Shown here in pieces: positions 52,801 to 61,648 of a stretch of DNA of 64,000 nt; within the stretch, counting starts at the first letter, position 1; the number at the start of each line of letters is the position of its first letter. The stretch comes from Allodiplogaster sudhausi (Eukaryota > Nematoda > Chromadorea > Rhabditida > Diplogasteridae). The position numbers were made by a program, and so were the translations under genes. The stretch lies in assembly GCA_945643635.1 (NCBI GenBank), contig CALZFC010000270.1, positions 2,277,501-2,341,500 of the forward strand, read 5' to 3'. The notes beneath the pieces were generated by a model. It was not told the DNA's origin, made no database searches, and saw only the letters and a list, made by a program, of their open reading frames with translations.

Positions 52801-52825
52801 GAGAGAGAGAGAGAAAGAGAGCGAT

Positions 52826-52906
<81 letters not shown>

Positions 52907-53615
52907 GAGAGAAAGAGCGAGAGAAAGGGGGGAGAGAGAGCGAGACAGAGAGGGGGAAAGAGAGAGAGGGGAAGAGAGAGAGAGAGAGCGAAAGAGAGCG
53001 AGAGAGGGAGAGAGAGAAGGGAGAGGGAGAAAGAAAGAGTAAGAGAGAGACAGCGAGAGAGAGAGAGAGAGAGAGAAGGGAGAGACAGAGAGAGTAAGAC
53101 ATATAGCCAAGGAAGAAGCTTTGATAAAGCAAGGAAAGTTGTAGATTTCTATCGCTGTCACCGAAGTCACGACAACAGATGAACCTAGCTTCAAACAGGA
53201 AGGAGTCACCGTTAGTGCTTATCGACAAGACATAAATTAATACATATGAGAAATGAATGCGGAATATTGACTGACATTAAGATTAAAATTTATTACCTAA
53301 AAACTACCTGATAATAAATAATATGTTTTTACTCTACGACAGTTTCTCGAACAAAATTCAGGAAGCTTCTACCACTGCGGAGACTTCATCCGCTGAGTCG
53401 GTCAAGAAGCGAAAGGTACGTATGCTAATACTATGTTAATACTATGTACATTGTTGACAATACATGCAATCAACTGTTTCAACATCTAAAACCATTCCTG
53501 CCTAGAGGAAAACGTGTCAAAACGCTGAGATGCCGCAAGAGAACAATATTAAATTTGATGATTTTTTTTTAGTTATATCCATACATTGATTACTCTTTCG
53601 TACATTAGCCAAATT

Positions 53616-53689
<74 letters not shown>

Positions 53690-54309
53690 TTTCAGGCAAG
53701 TATTAAGGAAGCGTTCGAGAAGAGGCGTAAGGGTGGAAAGGCGAGACGGAGGACTACTTTGGCGACCGAATCAACGACCGATGCGACGACTACCGTAATC
53801 GTCACTGAAGACGAGTACGCAGCATAGACACTTTCCACACATCTGCTGTTTTAGAGAACCACAAAACTCTAGCGTAATCCATCTCAATCTTCCTGATCAA
53901 TATAGTCTCCTCACTAAGTGTCAGGCAAAAGGGCGCGAATTCAAATTGAGTTTTTGTTGCCCTTTAAATTTAAGACACCTTGACAACGACACCTTGTGCA
54001 TAAACTCTAAATTTAGATATTAATTATTTATATTATTGAAAATAGTTACTATCATAAGAGCCTCTAATATCTAAGTAGTAGTAAAAAGTTGTTACAATTT
54101 TTAGGAAGTCCACCGTAGCAACGTCACCAAAAACTGACGATATCCCCGAGAGCGAAGGCATCGAAGACGACGGAGAGCAGAACAAGAAGCCGTCTGCTGA
54201 GGAGACAACAACTAGCCAGAGTGAGGAGTGCAACGAGGCATTCGAGAGGCGGATGAACACTAATAAGGCGGGCCGTGTTTTACTGATAAGGAGGGCCGTG
54301 TTTTACTGA
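40028..54309 (+). CDS. Large secreted protein: one C-type lectin-like domain plus long acidic tail
   Basis: Thirty-one exons over 14.3 kb. All splice junctions keep phase, giving about 1287 aa if exon 15 is spliced at 47396. Reading on instead ends at a TGA at 47498, a 673-aa form. Order: signal peptide (residues 1 to about 21, MLWWPSVMVFVAGACVATVA), a short linker, one CTLD (about residues 45-200), then more than 1000 residues rich in Glu, Lys, Asp, Ala and Ser/Thr with helical segments, PAPP repeats and a Thr/Ser-rich block. The architecture suggests a secreted or matrix protein. I do not recognise a named orthologue. Two introns use GC donors. The downstream half lacks its own start codon, which is why I keep it in this gene; two adjacent genes remain possible. 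Confidence 0.75.
40151..42041 (+). repeat. Lectin-gene intron 1, with GA/CT tracts and a duplicated 3' end
   Basis: Contains (GTTACTGTGGGTTAC)-like short direct repeats at 40185-40250, GA tracts at 40610-40690 and 40840-40990, and a CT tract at 41270-41475. At 41909-42028 an about 59-bp unit (ACTAATAAA...TAGCTGATA...AAATTAAATAAATAA) is tandemly duplicated, ending just before the exon 2 acceptor at 42041. Confidence 0.7.
42760..43095 (+). repeat. GA tract at the donor side of lectin intron 4
   Basis: GA-rich repeat begins directly after the GTTAGAG donor at 42760 and runs to about 42990. The frames across it (E/R/K repeats) are intronic. Confidence 0.75.
44342..47498 (+). CDS. Lectin-gene exons 8-15: acidic Lys/Glu-rich segment
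   Basis: Exons 44342-44443, 44709-44816, 45026-45223, 45522-45689, 45928-46059, 46595-46672, 46906-46983, 47139-47396 or to the stop at 47498. Residues are dominated by Glu, Lys, Asp and Ala with predicted helix or coiled-coil character (for example TKKEEEKNELGQLNEE), and a (S/T)DSPAPP repeat block lies in exon 15. Exon 13 leaves through a GC donor (AAG|GCAAGC). No enzymatic motif was seen. Confidence 0.75.
45305..45415. repeat. Short inverted-repeat element in lectin intron 10, copy 1
   Basis: Ends are AAACTCATG and CATGAGTTT. The interior contains AATCTATTTCCAATTTTCCT and GGCAAATTCAAA, similar to the elements at 46151 and 53855. About 110 bp. Confidence 0.5.
46151..46287. repeat. Short inverted-repeat element in lectin intron 12, copy 2
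   Basis: Terminal arms TTAAAGGAGCACGACAC and GTGTTTCATGCTCCTTTAA are imperfect reverse complements. The interior has CTCTACCGTAATCTATTTGA and GGCGCAAATTTAAGAG. It directly abuts the next element and shares the TTTAAA with it. Confidence 0.65.
46282..46486. mobile_element. 205-bp foldback MITE-like element
   Basis: The left arm reads TTTAAAGGAGGGCGATCACC and the right arm is its near reverse complement. Arms pair through GAATTGCC, CACTCTCATTC, GCGTGCTATTT and GTCACACAAGC, so nearly the whole element folds on itself. Flanks share TTTAAA. A diverged partial relative (GGTTCGAATTGCCGCG...) lies at 22180-22260. Confidence 0.75.
47499..48496. repeat. Lectin intron 15 with a diverged foldback element (about 47779-48150)
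   Basis: The segment 47779-47900 (ATATGAGAGAGTCGTCATGT...AATCGAACAAG...TTTGCCTGGGAGACATTTGG) is imperfectly complementary to 48020-48150, read in reverse as ATATGAGAGAGTTGCATCAT...AATCGAACAA...TTTGCTAGGGGACACATGG. By eye this is about 70-75 percent matching. No exon was seen in this intron. Confidence 0.6.
48497..54309 (+). CDS. Lectin-gene exons 16-31: charged and Ser/Thr-rich C-terminal half
   Basis: Exons 48497-48562, 48760-48852, 48979-49086, 49224-49334, 49606-49728, 50129-50361, 50542-50818, 51066-51173, 51265-51357, 51476-51553, 51895-51974, 52325-52441, 52637-52715, 53362-53415, 53696-53814, 54105-54309. Helical charged stretches (KYQEEREKEKERLAKLK; AERLAAEREERYRAFRKQF) alternate with Ser/Thr/Pro-rich linkers, and exon 22 has an Ala run. 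Exon 24 uses a GC donor (GAG|GCAAGT). The last exon runs into a 23-bp minisatellite, where the reading frame stops. No start codon with signal sequence precedes exon 16, so it is joined in phase 0 to exon 15. Confidence 0.65.
49336..49560. repeat. Degenerate TTAGCC hexamer array in lectin intron 19
   Basis: CCTTAGCCTTAGCCTTAACC-type hexamer array of about 220 bp, starting right after the GTTCGC donor. The unit TTAGCC is neither the nematode telomere unit TTAGGC nor its complement. Confidence 0.8.
51566..51659. repeat. 47-bp tandem duplication after lectin exon 25
   Basis: Two copies of AACTTGCAAAGTTCTT(C/T)TATCAGAAATGT(A/C)AC(A/G)ATTCATTCAG lie side by side. Each copy also contains the small palindrome AACTTTGCAAGTT. 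It is intronic in the chosen model. Confidence 0.75.
52487..52566. repeat. 80-bp near-perfect hairpin in lectin intron 27
   Basis: The left arm, ending GTTAGCAACAAAAGAA, and the right arm, starting TTCTTTTGTTGCTAAC, are complementary over about 37 positions, with one 2-nt indel (CTATAATT against CTAATT). The loop is about 4 nt. Flanks are AT-rich with a poly-A/poly-T stretch. It could be a tiny foldback element or a structured RNA. Confidence 0.85.
52740..53100. repeat. Long GA tract in lectin intron 28
   Basis: About 360 bp of interrupted (GA)n starts 25 bases after the GTAAGC donor of exon 28. All frames over it are R/E (or S/L on the other strand) alternation. Confidence 0.8.
53617..53690. 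repeat. (TA)n microsatellite before lectin exon 30
   Basis: About 30 TA dinucleotides end within 10 bases of the TTTCAG acceptor at 53695. The ORFs over it are Ile/Tyr repeats and not genes. Confidence 0.9.
53855..53975. repeat. Short inverted-repeat element in lectin intron 30, copy 3
   Basis: Arms GAACCACAAAACTC and GAGTTTTTGTTGCCCTTT pair imperfectly. The interior contains CTAGCGTAATCCATCTCAAT and GGGCGCGAATTCAAATTGAG, related to the copies at 45305 and 46151. Confidence 0.6.
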
Positions 54310-54540
54310 TAAGGAGGGCCGTGTTCTACTGATAAGGAGGGCCCTGTTTTACTGATAAGTAGGCCCGTGTTCTACTGATAAGGAGGGCCGTGTTCTACTG
54401 ATAAGGCGGGCCATGTTTTACTTACTAGGCGGGCCGTGTTTTACTTGCAAGGCGGGCCGTTTTTTACTGATAATGCGGGCCGCGTTTTACTGATAAGGCG
54501 GGCCGCGTTTTACTGATAAGGCGGGTCATGCCTTTTGAAG
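54262..54540. repeat. 23-bp minisatellite at the 3' end of the lectin gene
   Basis: About twelve copies of GATAAGGCGGGCCGTGTTTT+ACT with substitutions (GGAGGGCC, TAGGCCC, GGGCCAT variants). The last predicted codons of the lectin gene fall in the first two units and stop at a TGA in the second. A GT in the unit could instead serve as a donor. Confidence 0.92.
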
Positions 54541-55080
54541 AATGAATAGATTGGCGAAGATTCGAGAAAAAAAGTTATATATTTTTTCCGGAGTCTGCCA
54601 AAAGAAGGTGTCCGAGAAAAGTGTTGATCATGATTATTATTATCGGTTAGTTCCAATGCCGTCGGGGATTAGCGCGATAAGGACTCAACAGCCCACCCCT
54701 CATGGCATATCGCATCACGATCAGCCACATCACGTGCTTGTCACCACCAACGGACGCATCCTGGCCAAGTTGTTTGGGCCTGTCTCGACCTTCGGGCGCC
54801 AAAATCACGGTCCGAACCGTACTTTACGGCCCGCGCCGGTCCGATCTAATGATGCCTAGGAAACTTGGGATGGCGAAGCCTTTAGGCCCGGGCATTATTA
54901 CGAGACACGTTTTTCCTTGCAGCTTCTTACCGTCATCTCCGCGCTCGAGCATGATCGGCCGTCTATTATTCATGCGACGCCGCTTAAGCCGATCGATCGA
55001 ATCATGCAGAATTTCGGCGCAAATGTCAAGGAACTCTTTCATCGACCATCTTCAGTGCGGCTGTTCTTTGACAGATAATT
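54541..55080. other. GC-rich coding-like island, strand unresolved
   Basis: Open frames exist on both strands. On +, a segment containing HVLVTTNGRILAKLFGP is followed after TTTTCCTTGCAG by LLTVISALEHDRPSIIH...ELFHRPSSVRLFFDR and a stop at about 55074. On -, 55042-54824 reads MKEFLDICAEILHDSIDRLK...KTCLVIMPGPKGFAIPSF. The + reading has the better splice acceptor and could be further 3' exons of the lectin gene or a relic. No family was recognised. Confidence 0.35.
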
Positions 55081-55585
55081 TATTAACTGTTTTAACCACC
55101 TTTACCTAATGATGTCTTACTTTTTTTGCGGAGTAACTTGACATCTTTTTTTTGCAATGATGCAAAAAAAATTCATCGTTCTTTATATTATCAAAAAAAA
55201 ATTTTTTTTTGCTCGTTTCTTTCCAAAACATTTTGTGCAGGTGATAATTTCTTTTTTTTCTGACAATGAGCTCAAAAACCATTTACAATTAGTGAAGTGA
55301 GATTCAGAATGTATTATATTGAATGACATGCATCATAATAGTCGTCCTCTCAAAAGTGCAATAGCTCAAGTTCGCGAATGAGGGTGTTAAGTGCATTTTG
55401 TCTTTCTTTTAATATATTCATAAGTTGTGATAATGATTAGCTATGGTTATTGCATTTTTTTCAACATTATTAGGAACGATATTTTCTAGGAACTTTTTAG
55501 AAATGTCAGGAATATTATCTTCTTCTTTTTTCATAAATTACCCGTCAACTCTTCAATGCGCGATAATAACTAGCAAAATTGATTC

Positions 55586-55801
55586 ATGGCATGTTCAGCG
55601 GTTAGTGATAATCTGATAAACGTTATTATGAGATGCAGAATCGTCTTTGAGTTAAATAGAAGAACGAAGGCATTCTGTACGAGTTGCAGAAACAGGATGC
55701 CTTACACTCTCAAGGAGCCAGTCGATATGATCATCGTGTTTATTATGAGCGTATGTATATTATTGCATGTACACAATGATGATCAAGGGGCAGAGTTATA
55801 G
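55586..55801 (+). other. Possible coding remnant with a CTSC motif
   Basis: A 71-codon frame contains RRTKAFCTSCRNRMPYTLKE, with a strong donor-like GTATGT at 55751. The codons are AT-rich, unlike neighbouring genes. It lies between two convergent gene ends. It may be an exon of an unrecognised gene, part of a mobile element, or chance. Confidence 0.25.
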
Positions 55802-55847
55802 AAGAATTGATTGAAGCATTTCGGCTCTCTGAAAAAAAACATCGTTT

Positions 55848-55866
55848 GATATTTATTTATTTATTC
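55848..55866 (-). terminator. Poly(A) signal cluster for the four-TM gene
   Basis: On the minus strand, overlapping AATAAATAAATAAAT occurs about 90-105 bases past the stop at 55956, a normal position for a nematode poly(A) signal. Confidence 0.6.
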
Positions 55867-55955
55867 AAACAAATTAAGGGCTATCAAATGTATGAAATTA
55901 AAGAATTATAGACAACAACAACAAAAATATTTCGAGTAAGAAGAAAAACTTAGTA

Positions 55956-57261
55956 CTATTTACTCTCTCTCTCGGCAAACCTCAAGTGCAAGAAAGCAGA
56001 CAGACTGATTGTGAAGAACCAGACGGCGAAGAAGATACTCAAGAAGCACGCAATCGACATAAACATGCAGATGAAGGAGACAACTGAAAAAAAAATTTTT
56101 TTTTTTTTGCTTCTTTTTTTAGATTTCATTTTCATAAAAGGAGTTGTTTGTTTACATTTTTTTTTTGAAAATTGGCCAAAAAGTTAGAGTTGACGAGTTC
56201 TTTTAGCTCTACGGAAACTTTTCATTATTTCAAAGAAAAATTTCTCACGCCTAAATTAATATAGACGCTTAAAAAACTTGCATTCTTTCACAGTGTAGCC
56301 TGACTTTTCAAGCGTCTCGACCAGTGAGCTGTCCTCATATATTCCCTAAAATAAAATGTAAAAAATTAGCAGGATATTATCAGTACAATAGCATTGTATG
56401 TAAATATTTGAAAATAATTTTTTATCATTATTATTATCAAATTTTTTTCATTTATTTTTTTTTTCTCAAATAATAATAATATTCTACAGACCTCATCAAT
56501 GTAGAGTGCAACAAATGAGTCGCTGGACGAGACGCCAATCACGAATAAAGCAACTAACGCAATCAATACGAGGATCAGCAAGGCCTCAACCAATTCATTC
56601 GATATTACGAACATTTTTTTCCTTTCTCTTCTTTTATTTTCTTACCTTTTCTTTTCTTTTCTTTTTTTTTTTCTTTTCTTTTCTTTTCTTTTCTTTTCTT
56701 TTCTTTTCTTTTCTTTTCTTTTCTTTTCTTTTCTTTTCTTTTCTTTTCTTTTCTTTTCTTTTCTTTTCTTTTCTTTTCTTTTCTTTTCTTTTCTTTTCTT
56801 TTCTTTTCTTTTCTTTTCTTTTCTTTTCTTTTCTTTTCTTTTCTTTTCTTTTCTTTTCTTTTCTTTTCTTTTCTTTTCTTTTCTTTTCTTTTCTTTTCTT
56901 TTCTTTTCTTTTCTTTTCTTTTCTTTTCTTTTCTTTTCTTTTCTTTTCTTTTTTTCTTTTCTTCTTTTCTCTTCTCGTTTTCTTCTCTTTCAAGTCAGAC
57001 TCTTTATGTGTATTTTACTTCATATAAAAAAAACAACATTTCTATTCAAAATGCCCATCCAACCGTTGTGACAGTGAATGGAAGGAGGTAGAGAGAGCGC
57101 GAGTGACGAACACCATAGAAGACGAGCAGGCCGGGCAAGATGCGGAAGGCTGATGTGGCAACCTTGGGTGAGAGGGAGAGAGAAAGAGACACTGGGAGAG
57201 AGAGAGAGGGAGAGAGGGAGAGAGGTAGGGAGAGAGAAAGAGAGACTTAGAGAGAGGGATT

Positions 57262-57310
<49 letters not shown>

Positions 57311-57658
57311 TGAGAGGGGTAATAAAACTAAGAGTTAGAGAGAGATAGAAGGATAAAAAGGCGAAATATTATTATTATTATTTATCTACATCGATTAAGA
57401 TGTGACAACACTAGTAGAGATAGACGCAGAGAGAGAGATGGCGAGGGAGTGGAAATATAATAACATAAATGTGCATTTAAATTTGATTCTAAAAGTTTTT
57501 GTATTAATAAATATTAACGCACAGTTCCAGTGATCCACACGACGCCATAGGAAGTGAAGACGAGACTGAGCAGGCTGAGAGCACCCGAGATGATGAAGAG
57601 GCCGGCGAGGATCTGCACGCCGAGCTGGAAGGGGAGAGAGTGGGAGAGAGAAGGACAG

Positions 57659-57704
<46 letters not shown>

Positions 57705-58107
57705 AGAGAGAGATTCAGTAGAGATAGTGACCGAGGGAGAAAGGAGAGGCAGAGAGAGAAAGAGAGAATTAGAGACGGAGAGAGAAAAGGAGAGATAGAG
57801 AGGGAGACCGAAAGAGAGGGGGATAGAGGCGATTGAGAAAGAGAATAGAGATGCAGACAGAGGGAGCTTGAGAGCGAGCACATAGGAAAGCAGAGATAAG
57901 ATACAGAAGAAAGAGTGTCAGAGTGAGAGAATGTTACTCAAGAAGGAGATGAAAAAGGACCAAAAATTATATTTCGAGGTATCACCCCCTCCATTCGAGC
58001 ATATGGAGAAATTGAAAATAAAACATATTATAATTTACTACACATTTTGATACCTTGATGTCGACACTTCCACAGCAACAGCGTGATTTCTGATTATAGA
58101 AGGCCAT
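55956..58107 (-). CDS. Small four-transmembrane protein, LAPTM/DUF7027-like
   Basis: Six exons in phase: 58107-58054, 57624-57523, 57162-57064, 56584-56492, 56345-56267, 56083-55956; 184 aa. The N-terminus MAFYNQKSRCCCGSVDIK carries a CCC cluster. Four hydrophobic segments follow: QILAGLFIISGALSLLSLVF; FRILPGLLVFYGV with TVTT; LLILVLIALVALFVIGV; and SFICMFMSIACFLSIFFAVW. A short polar loop (YEDSSLVETLEKSGY) lies before TM4, and a short charged tail ends ERESK. The Cys-rich N-terminus plus four TM spans resembles lysosomal LAPTM-like and other small nematode four-TM families; the exact family is inference. The acceptor of exon 4 (GTTGAG, 56585) is the weakest junction. Confidence 0.72.
56642..56960. 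repeat. (TTTTC)n pentanucleotide microsatellite
   Basis: About 60 near-perfect TTTTC units on the + strand lie in intron 3 of the minus-strand four-TM gene, where they read GAAAA. The F/L/S and K/R/E frames over it are artefacts. Confidence 0.95.
57165..57522. repeat. GA tracts in intron 2 of the four-TM gene
   Basis: On the minus (coding) strand these are CT tracts leading into the CCAAG acceptor of exon 3. Similar tracts at 57630-57880 lead into the TTCCAG acceptor of exon 2. Confidence 0.7.
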
Positions 58108-58124
58108 GCCTATCTGGTCTGAAG
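58108..58124 (-). promoter_or_regulatory. Candidate trans-splice acceptor, four-TM gene
   Basis: On the minus strand, CTTTCTTCAG ends at 58119, followed by an 11-base leader (ACCAGATAGGC) and the ATG at 58107. Confidence 0.45.
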
Positions 58125-59338
58125 AAAGAGGCAACTGATTATGGCATGCAGTAAATATGTATGTATGTTTGTATGTGACAATGAATGAGTAAGTTAACTT
58201 TATAAATTGTAAATAAATTGAAAATTAAAAAAAGAGTATTTTCTGCCAAAGGATGACGCTTTGATTGCGTGAACGAATTGACAGTGTCAAGGCATCATGA
58301 ATTCATAAGCTTTTTCATTTTCGTTCTTTCACCCTTTCCATCCCTCCCTCTCTCCCTATCTCCCTATTTTCACACTTGCTAAGCGCTGCCTCTATTTCTC
58401 TTCTCTCTTCGCCCTCTCTCCCTCCATTTCTCTCTCTCTCTCTCTCTCTCCATTTCTCACCTTGACTGACTGTGCTTATGAGCTTATGATATCACGGCTG
58501 ATAAGGAAAAGCCGCGAGAAAATTCGCTCATCAAAATTACAGAAAGAACCATTGCAGAAGAGCCAGCTGATTTCAAATAACAAAAAAGAGACAAATATCG
58601 TTAAGACAAGAGATATGAGAGAATGGAGAGGAGGAGAGATAAAGAGAGAGAAAGAGAGAGAAAGAGAGAGAAAGAGAGAGAAAGAGATAGAGAGAGAGAG
58701 CAGATAAAGGGAAGGGATAGGAAAGGGAGAGAATGATGATCAGAACGAGATATCGACAGATAAAGATATAGAAAAAAGAGAGAGCGAGAGAGAAAAAGAA
58801 AGATTAAAAGAGAGAGAGATAGAGAGAGAAGAGGTAACTTGACGAAAAGTGAAAATAGAAAATGCCACCCCGTGAAACCTGCTTTCCTCTTCGCCTTTGC
58901 TTGCGCAAGACCGCTTGGCAGGCCTCACTTCTCTCTGTTCTTTTTCTTCTAGCAATGAATCGCTTGGATTTGAGGGCCATTAAAGAAATCATTGTTCTCG
59001 AGAAGAATTTATCATTTTTTTTTTTAACTCATTTAAATATAATTACTTTTCCTCTTGGCACTATTTCTAGCATATTTTTTTTAAAGCCTATACGCTGTAA
59101 ACTTGGCTCAATAGCAAAACAAAGAGTACTGTTGTTATCTCTTTATTTATAACTTTCCTCTTCCTTTTCTTCCAGACCCCGGAACTTAAAAAAAAACTCC
59201 TTAACTCTTCCTACCTCTTTTAAGCTTAAGCTCCCTAAAATAGTGGTATTCCAGAAAATAGCTAACTTGTTTAACTAGTTTTAATCATCTCTTTCTTTTA
59301 ACTTTCGTTCCTTTTCTTCTAGATACTTCTAGTACTCA
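58119..59338. other. Divergent intergenic region between the four-TM and R/E-rich genes
   Basis: Head-to-head spacing of about 1.2 kb, so it should contain both promoters. It holds a CT tract (58425-58455), GA tracts (58610-58700, 58780-58835) and two copies of a pyrimidine-rich block ending in an acceptor-like site, CTTTTCTTCCAG at about 59175 and CTTTTCTTCTAG at 59322. No separate gene was supported. Confidence 0.55.
59311..59322 (+). promoter_or_regulatory. Candidate trans-splice acceptor, R/E-rich gene
   Basis: CTTTTCTTCTAG ends 16 bases before the ATG at 59339. A second TTCTAG at 59332 would leave a 6-base leader. Confidence 0.4.
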
Positions 59339-61648
59339 ATGCCTCTCGTTCGGCTGCCACTCTCGCTCCTTCCTCTCCTTTCACTTTCTCTCTGCCAGCC
59401 ACTCTTATTCCCGCAAGGCGGACACTTTGACATGGAGAACATGCAGCCATTTGATGTTAGTCCGCGTTTTCAATTGATTGAATACTAATTGATGTATTCT
59501 ATTTTAATTATCCAATTATTTATAATCCTAATGGCAAAAAAAGAAGAAGCTGAAAAGAACTGCAATGATCATGCATTTTGGCCTATTTGCCGAATTTTTT
59601 TATATGTATTGAAAGGAATAATCATGTTTAATCATGTTATTATTATAACAAAACAAATTATATTATAACAAAAAGTATATTATGTTATTATTAGTACTAA
59701 AAAAATCTTTGCACAGGCAATCTACCTCAACATGATGGCGCAGAACAACCTCGAGAACGGCGGCGTCACGCTGGACGAACTGAACGAACTCGGCGAGAAG
59801 CACCACGAGGTTCGTAAACTTCATTACTTTTCCACTTCTCTCTCACTCTTCCTATACATCTCCCTCTCTCATTCTCCATCTCCTCTCTCTCTCCCCATCT
59901 CCTCTCTCTCCCCATCTCTCTCTCTCTCCCCCTCTCTCTTTCTACTTGTTTCTCACTCTTTCTCTCTATCTCTCTCTCTACCTTTCTCGCTCTCTCTCCC
60001 TCACTCCATCCCTCTCTACTGAGTGAAGCTCCCTTGAGATTCCATGGGAGAAGTGGATGGAGCATACCACTCGTCGTCCGCCACGAATCCCTCCAATCCC
60101 CACGATTACGCCCCGATCCGTGCCGGTCCTCCTCGAGATGACGACCACTCCGTACGACCCGCCGCCATCGCGTCCACCACTGCCGTTTAGTAAGTAATTA
60201 ATTAATTGATTAATTAATTAATTAATTAATTTGTCTGCCCAATTTAATTTACTCAACTTCCATTAAAGTAAACAATTATTTGTATGTTCCCTTTAATGTT
60301 TAATAAAAACTTAATTACTTACTTGACAACAACAAGCTACAGTATTGATGAGAAGATTTACAGCATGAGAAAATTCTGTGATATTGCTAAATTACGGGTT
60401 TGATGAGATAAATTACGACGGTATTGATAAGACGATTCCCGTCGGCAGGAAAGGATGAGCCACTACTCGAGGATGATGATGACAACCCGTTCGATGAGAT
60501 TGCCACGAGGCCACCGCCGGGCGGCGGCGGGAGAGGAGGCCAGAGACACAGCCGCATGCGTCCCCATTGGTAGGCGGAATTGACATTGCTTATGTTAGTC
60601 TCTACTGCTGCTTGGATATTATATATACGATGTTTCTTTTTTTTAATACAAAAATAAAATGTATTCTTTAAAAGTTATAAAAAAATTAATTAATTGATTA
60701 ATAATTATGTTGAAATATATAAATATACATAAATACATATAATTTCTTTAATGTAAATTAAACATGCTTTTCAGGAGGCCATCAAACAGAGTACCGGGCG
60801 AGCGAATGCCGTTTATGCCCCTCCGATTCGAGGACATTGTCAAGGCGCCCGGGCGTGGTCGAGAGAGAGGAAGAAGAGAGAGAGGAGGCGAGAGAGATGG
60901 AGCAGGAAGAGACAGAGAAGGAGAGGCAGGAGAAGTCAGAGGAAGTTTAGGAGGAAGAGAAAGAGAACGTGAGAGAGGTGGAGAGGGAGGAGAAGTCAGA
61001 GAAAGAGCGGGAGGGGCGGAAAAGGGTGAGAGATTGGGAGAAAGAGGAGAAGTTAGAGAACGAGGAGGAGGAAGAAGTGCAAGAGGACGACATCTATCGC
61101 AATTCGCAAGAGTTGGAGCAGAATTGAAGAATGGAGGAGACGCATTGGAAAGAGAAGAAGAGAGAGGAGATGGTAGAGAAAGAGAGGGAGAGAGAGGAGA
61201 TGGTAGAGAAAGAGAGGGAGAGAGAGGAGATGGTAGAGAAAGAGAGGGAGAGAGACAAGAAAACGGCAGAGAACGAGGGGGAGAAAGAGAGCGAGATGAA
61301 AAACTGAGAACGCCCGATGAGACCTTCATACCGATTCCACGGTCCGGTGAGAGAGCTTCGCTACCAGAAGAGACGCAGACAAGGAAAGGAGATGAGAGAG
61401 CACATCGACCAGAAGAGACGCAGACAAGGAAGGGAGATGAGAGAGCATGGCGGCCAGAAGAGATGCAGACAAGGAAAGGAGAAGAGAGAGCATGGCGGCC
61501 AGAAGAGACGCAGACAAGGAAAGGCGGAGGAGGAGGAGGACGGGTCGTGATCATGAAGCACGATGGAAATCCATTCTCGCTCATTGACATCTCGAAACCG
61601 AAGCTCATCTGGCTGCCCAAACCTCCTTTGATAGACGAAGAAGAATAA
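59339..61648 (+). CDS. Secreted Pro-rich and Arg/Glu/Gly-rich repeat protein
   Basis: Five exons in phase: 59339-59455, 59717-59809, 60039-60189, 60449-60569, 60775-61648; 451 aa. Residues 1-19 (MPLVRLPLSLLPLLSLSLC) form a signal peptide that is itself CT-rich DNA. Next come an unremarkable 50-residue region, a Pro-rich segment (RRPPRIPPIPTITPRS), an acidic DDDD patch with Gly run, and a 290-residue last exon rich in R, E and G. That exon contains three copies of GDGREREGER (30 bp) and about four copies of PEETQTRKGDERA(H/W)R (45 bp), and ends in a non-repetitive tail (FSLIDISKPKLIWLPKPP) before TAA. No known domain. The tail and intact frame through the repeats argue it is a real product. 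Confidence 0.75.
60860..61526 (+). repeat. Coding GA-type repeats inside the last exon
   Basis: Purine-rich DNA (GAGAGA, GAGGAGAAG) reads as RER/GGE. It includes a 30-bp unit repeated three times at about 61163-61254 and a 45-bp unit at 61364-61408, 61409-61453, 61454-61498 and a partial fourth copy to about 61526. The frame stays open through all of it. Confidence 0.85.

Noticed and set aside
56506..57027. 173-residue Phe/Leu/Ser frame
   Set aside because: It is the (TTTTC)n microsatellite plus flanks, lying in an intron of the minus-strand four-TM gene.
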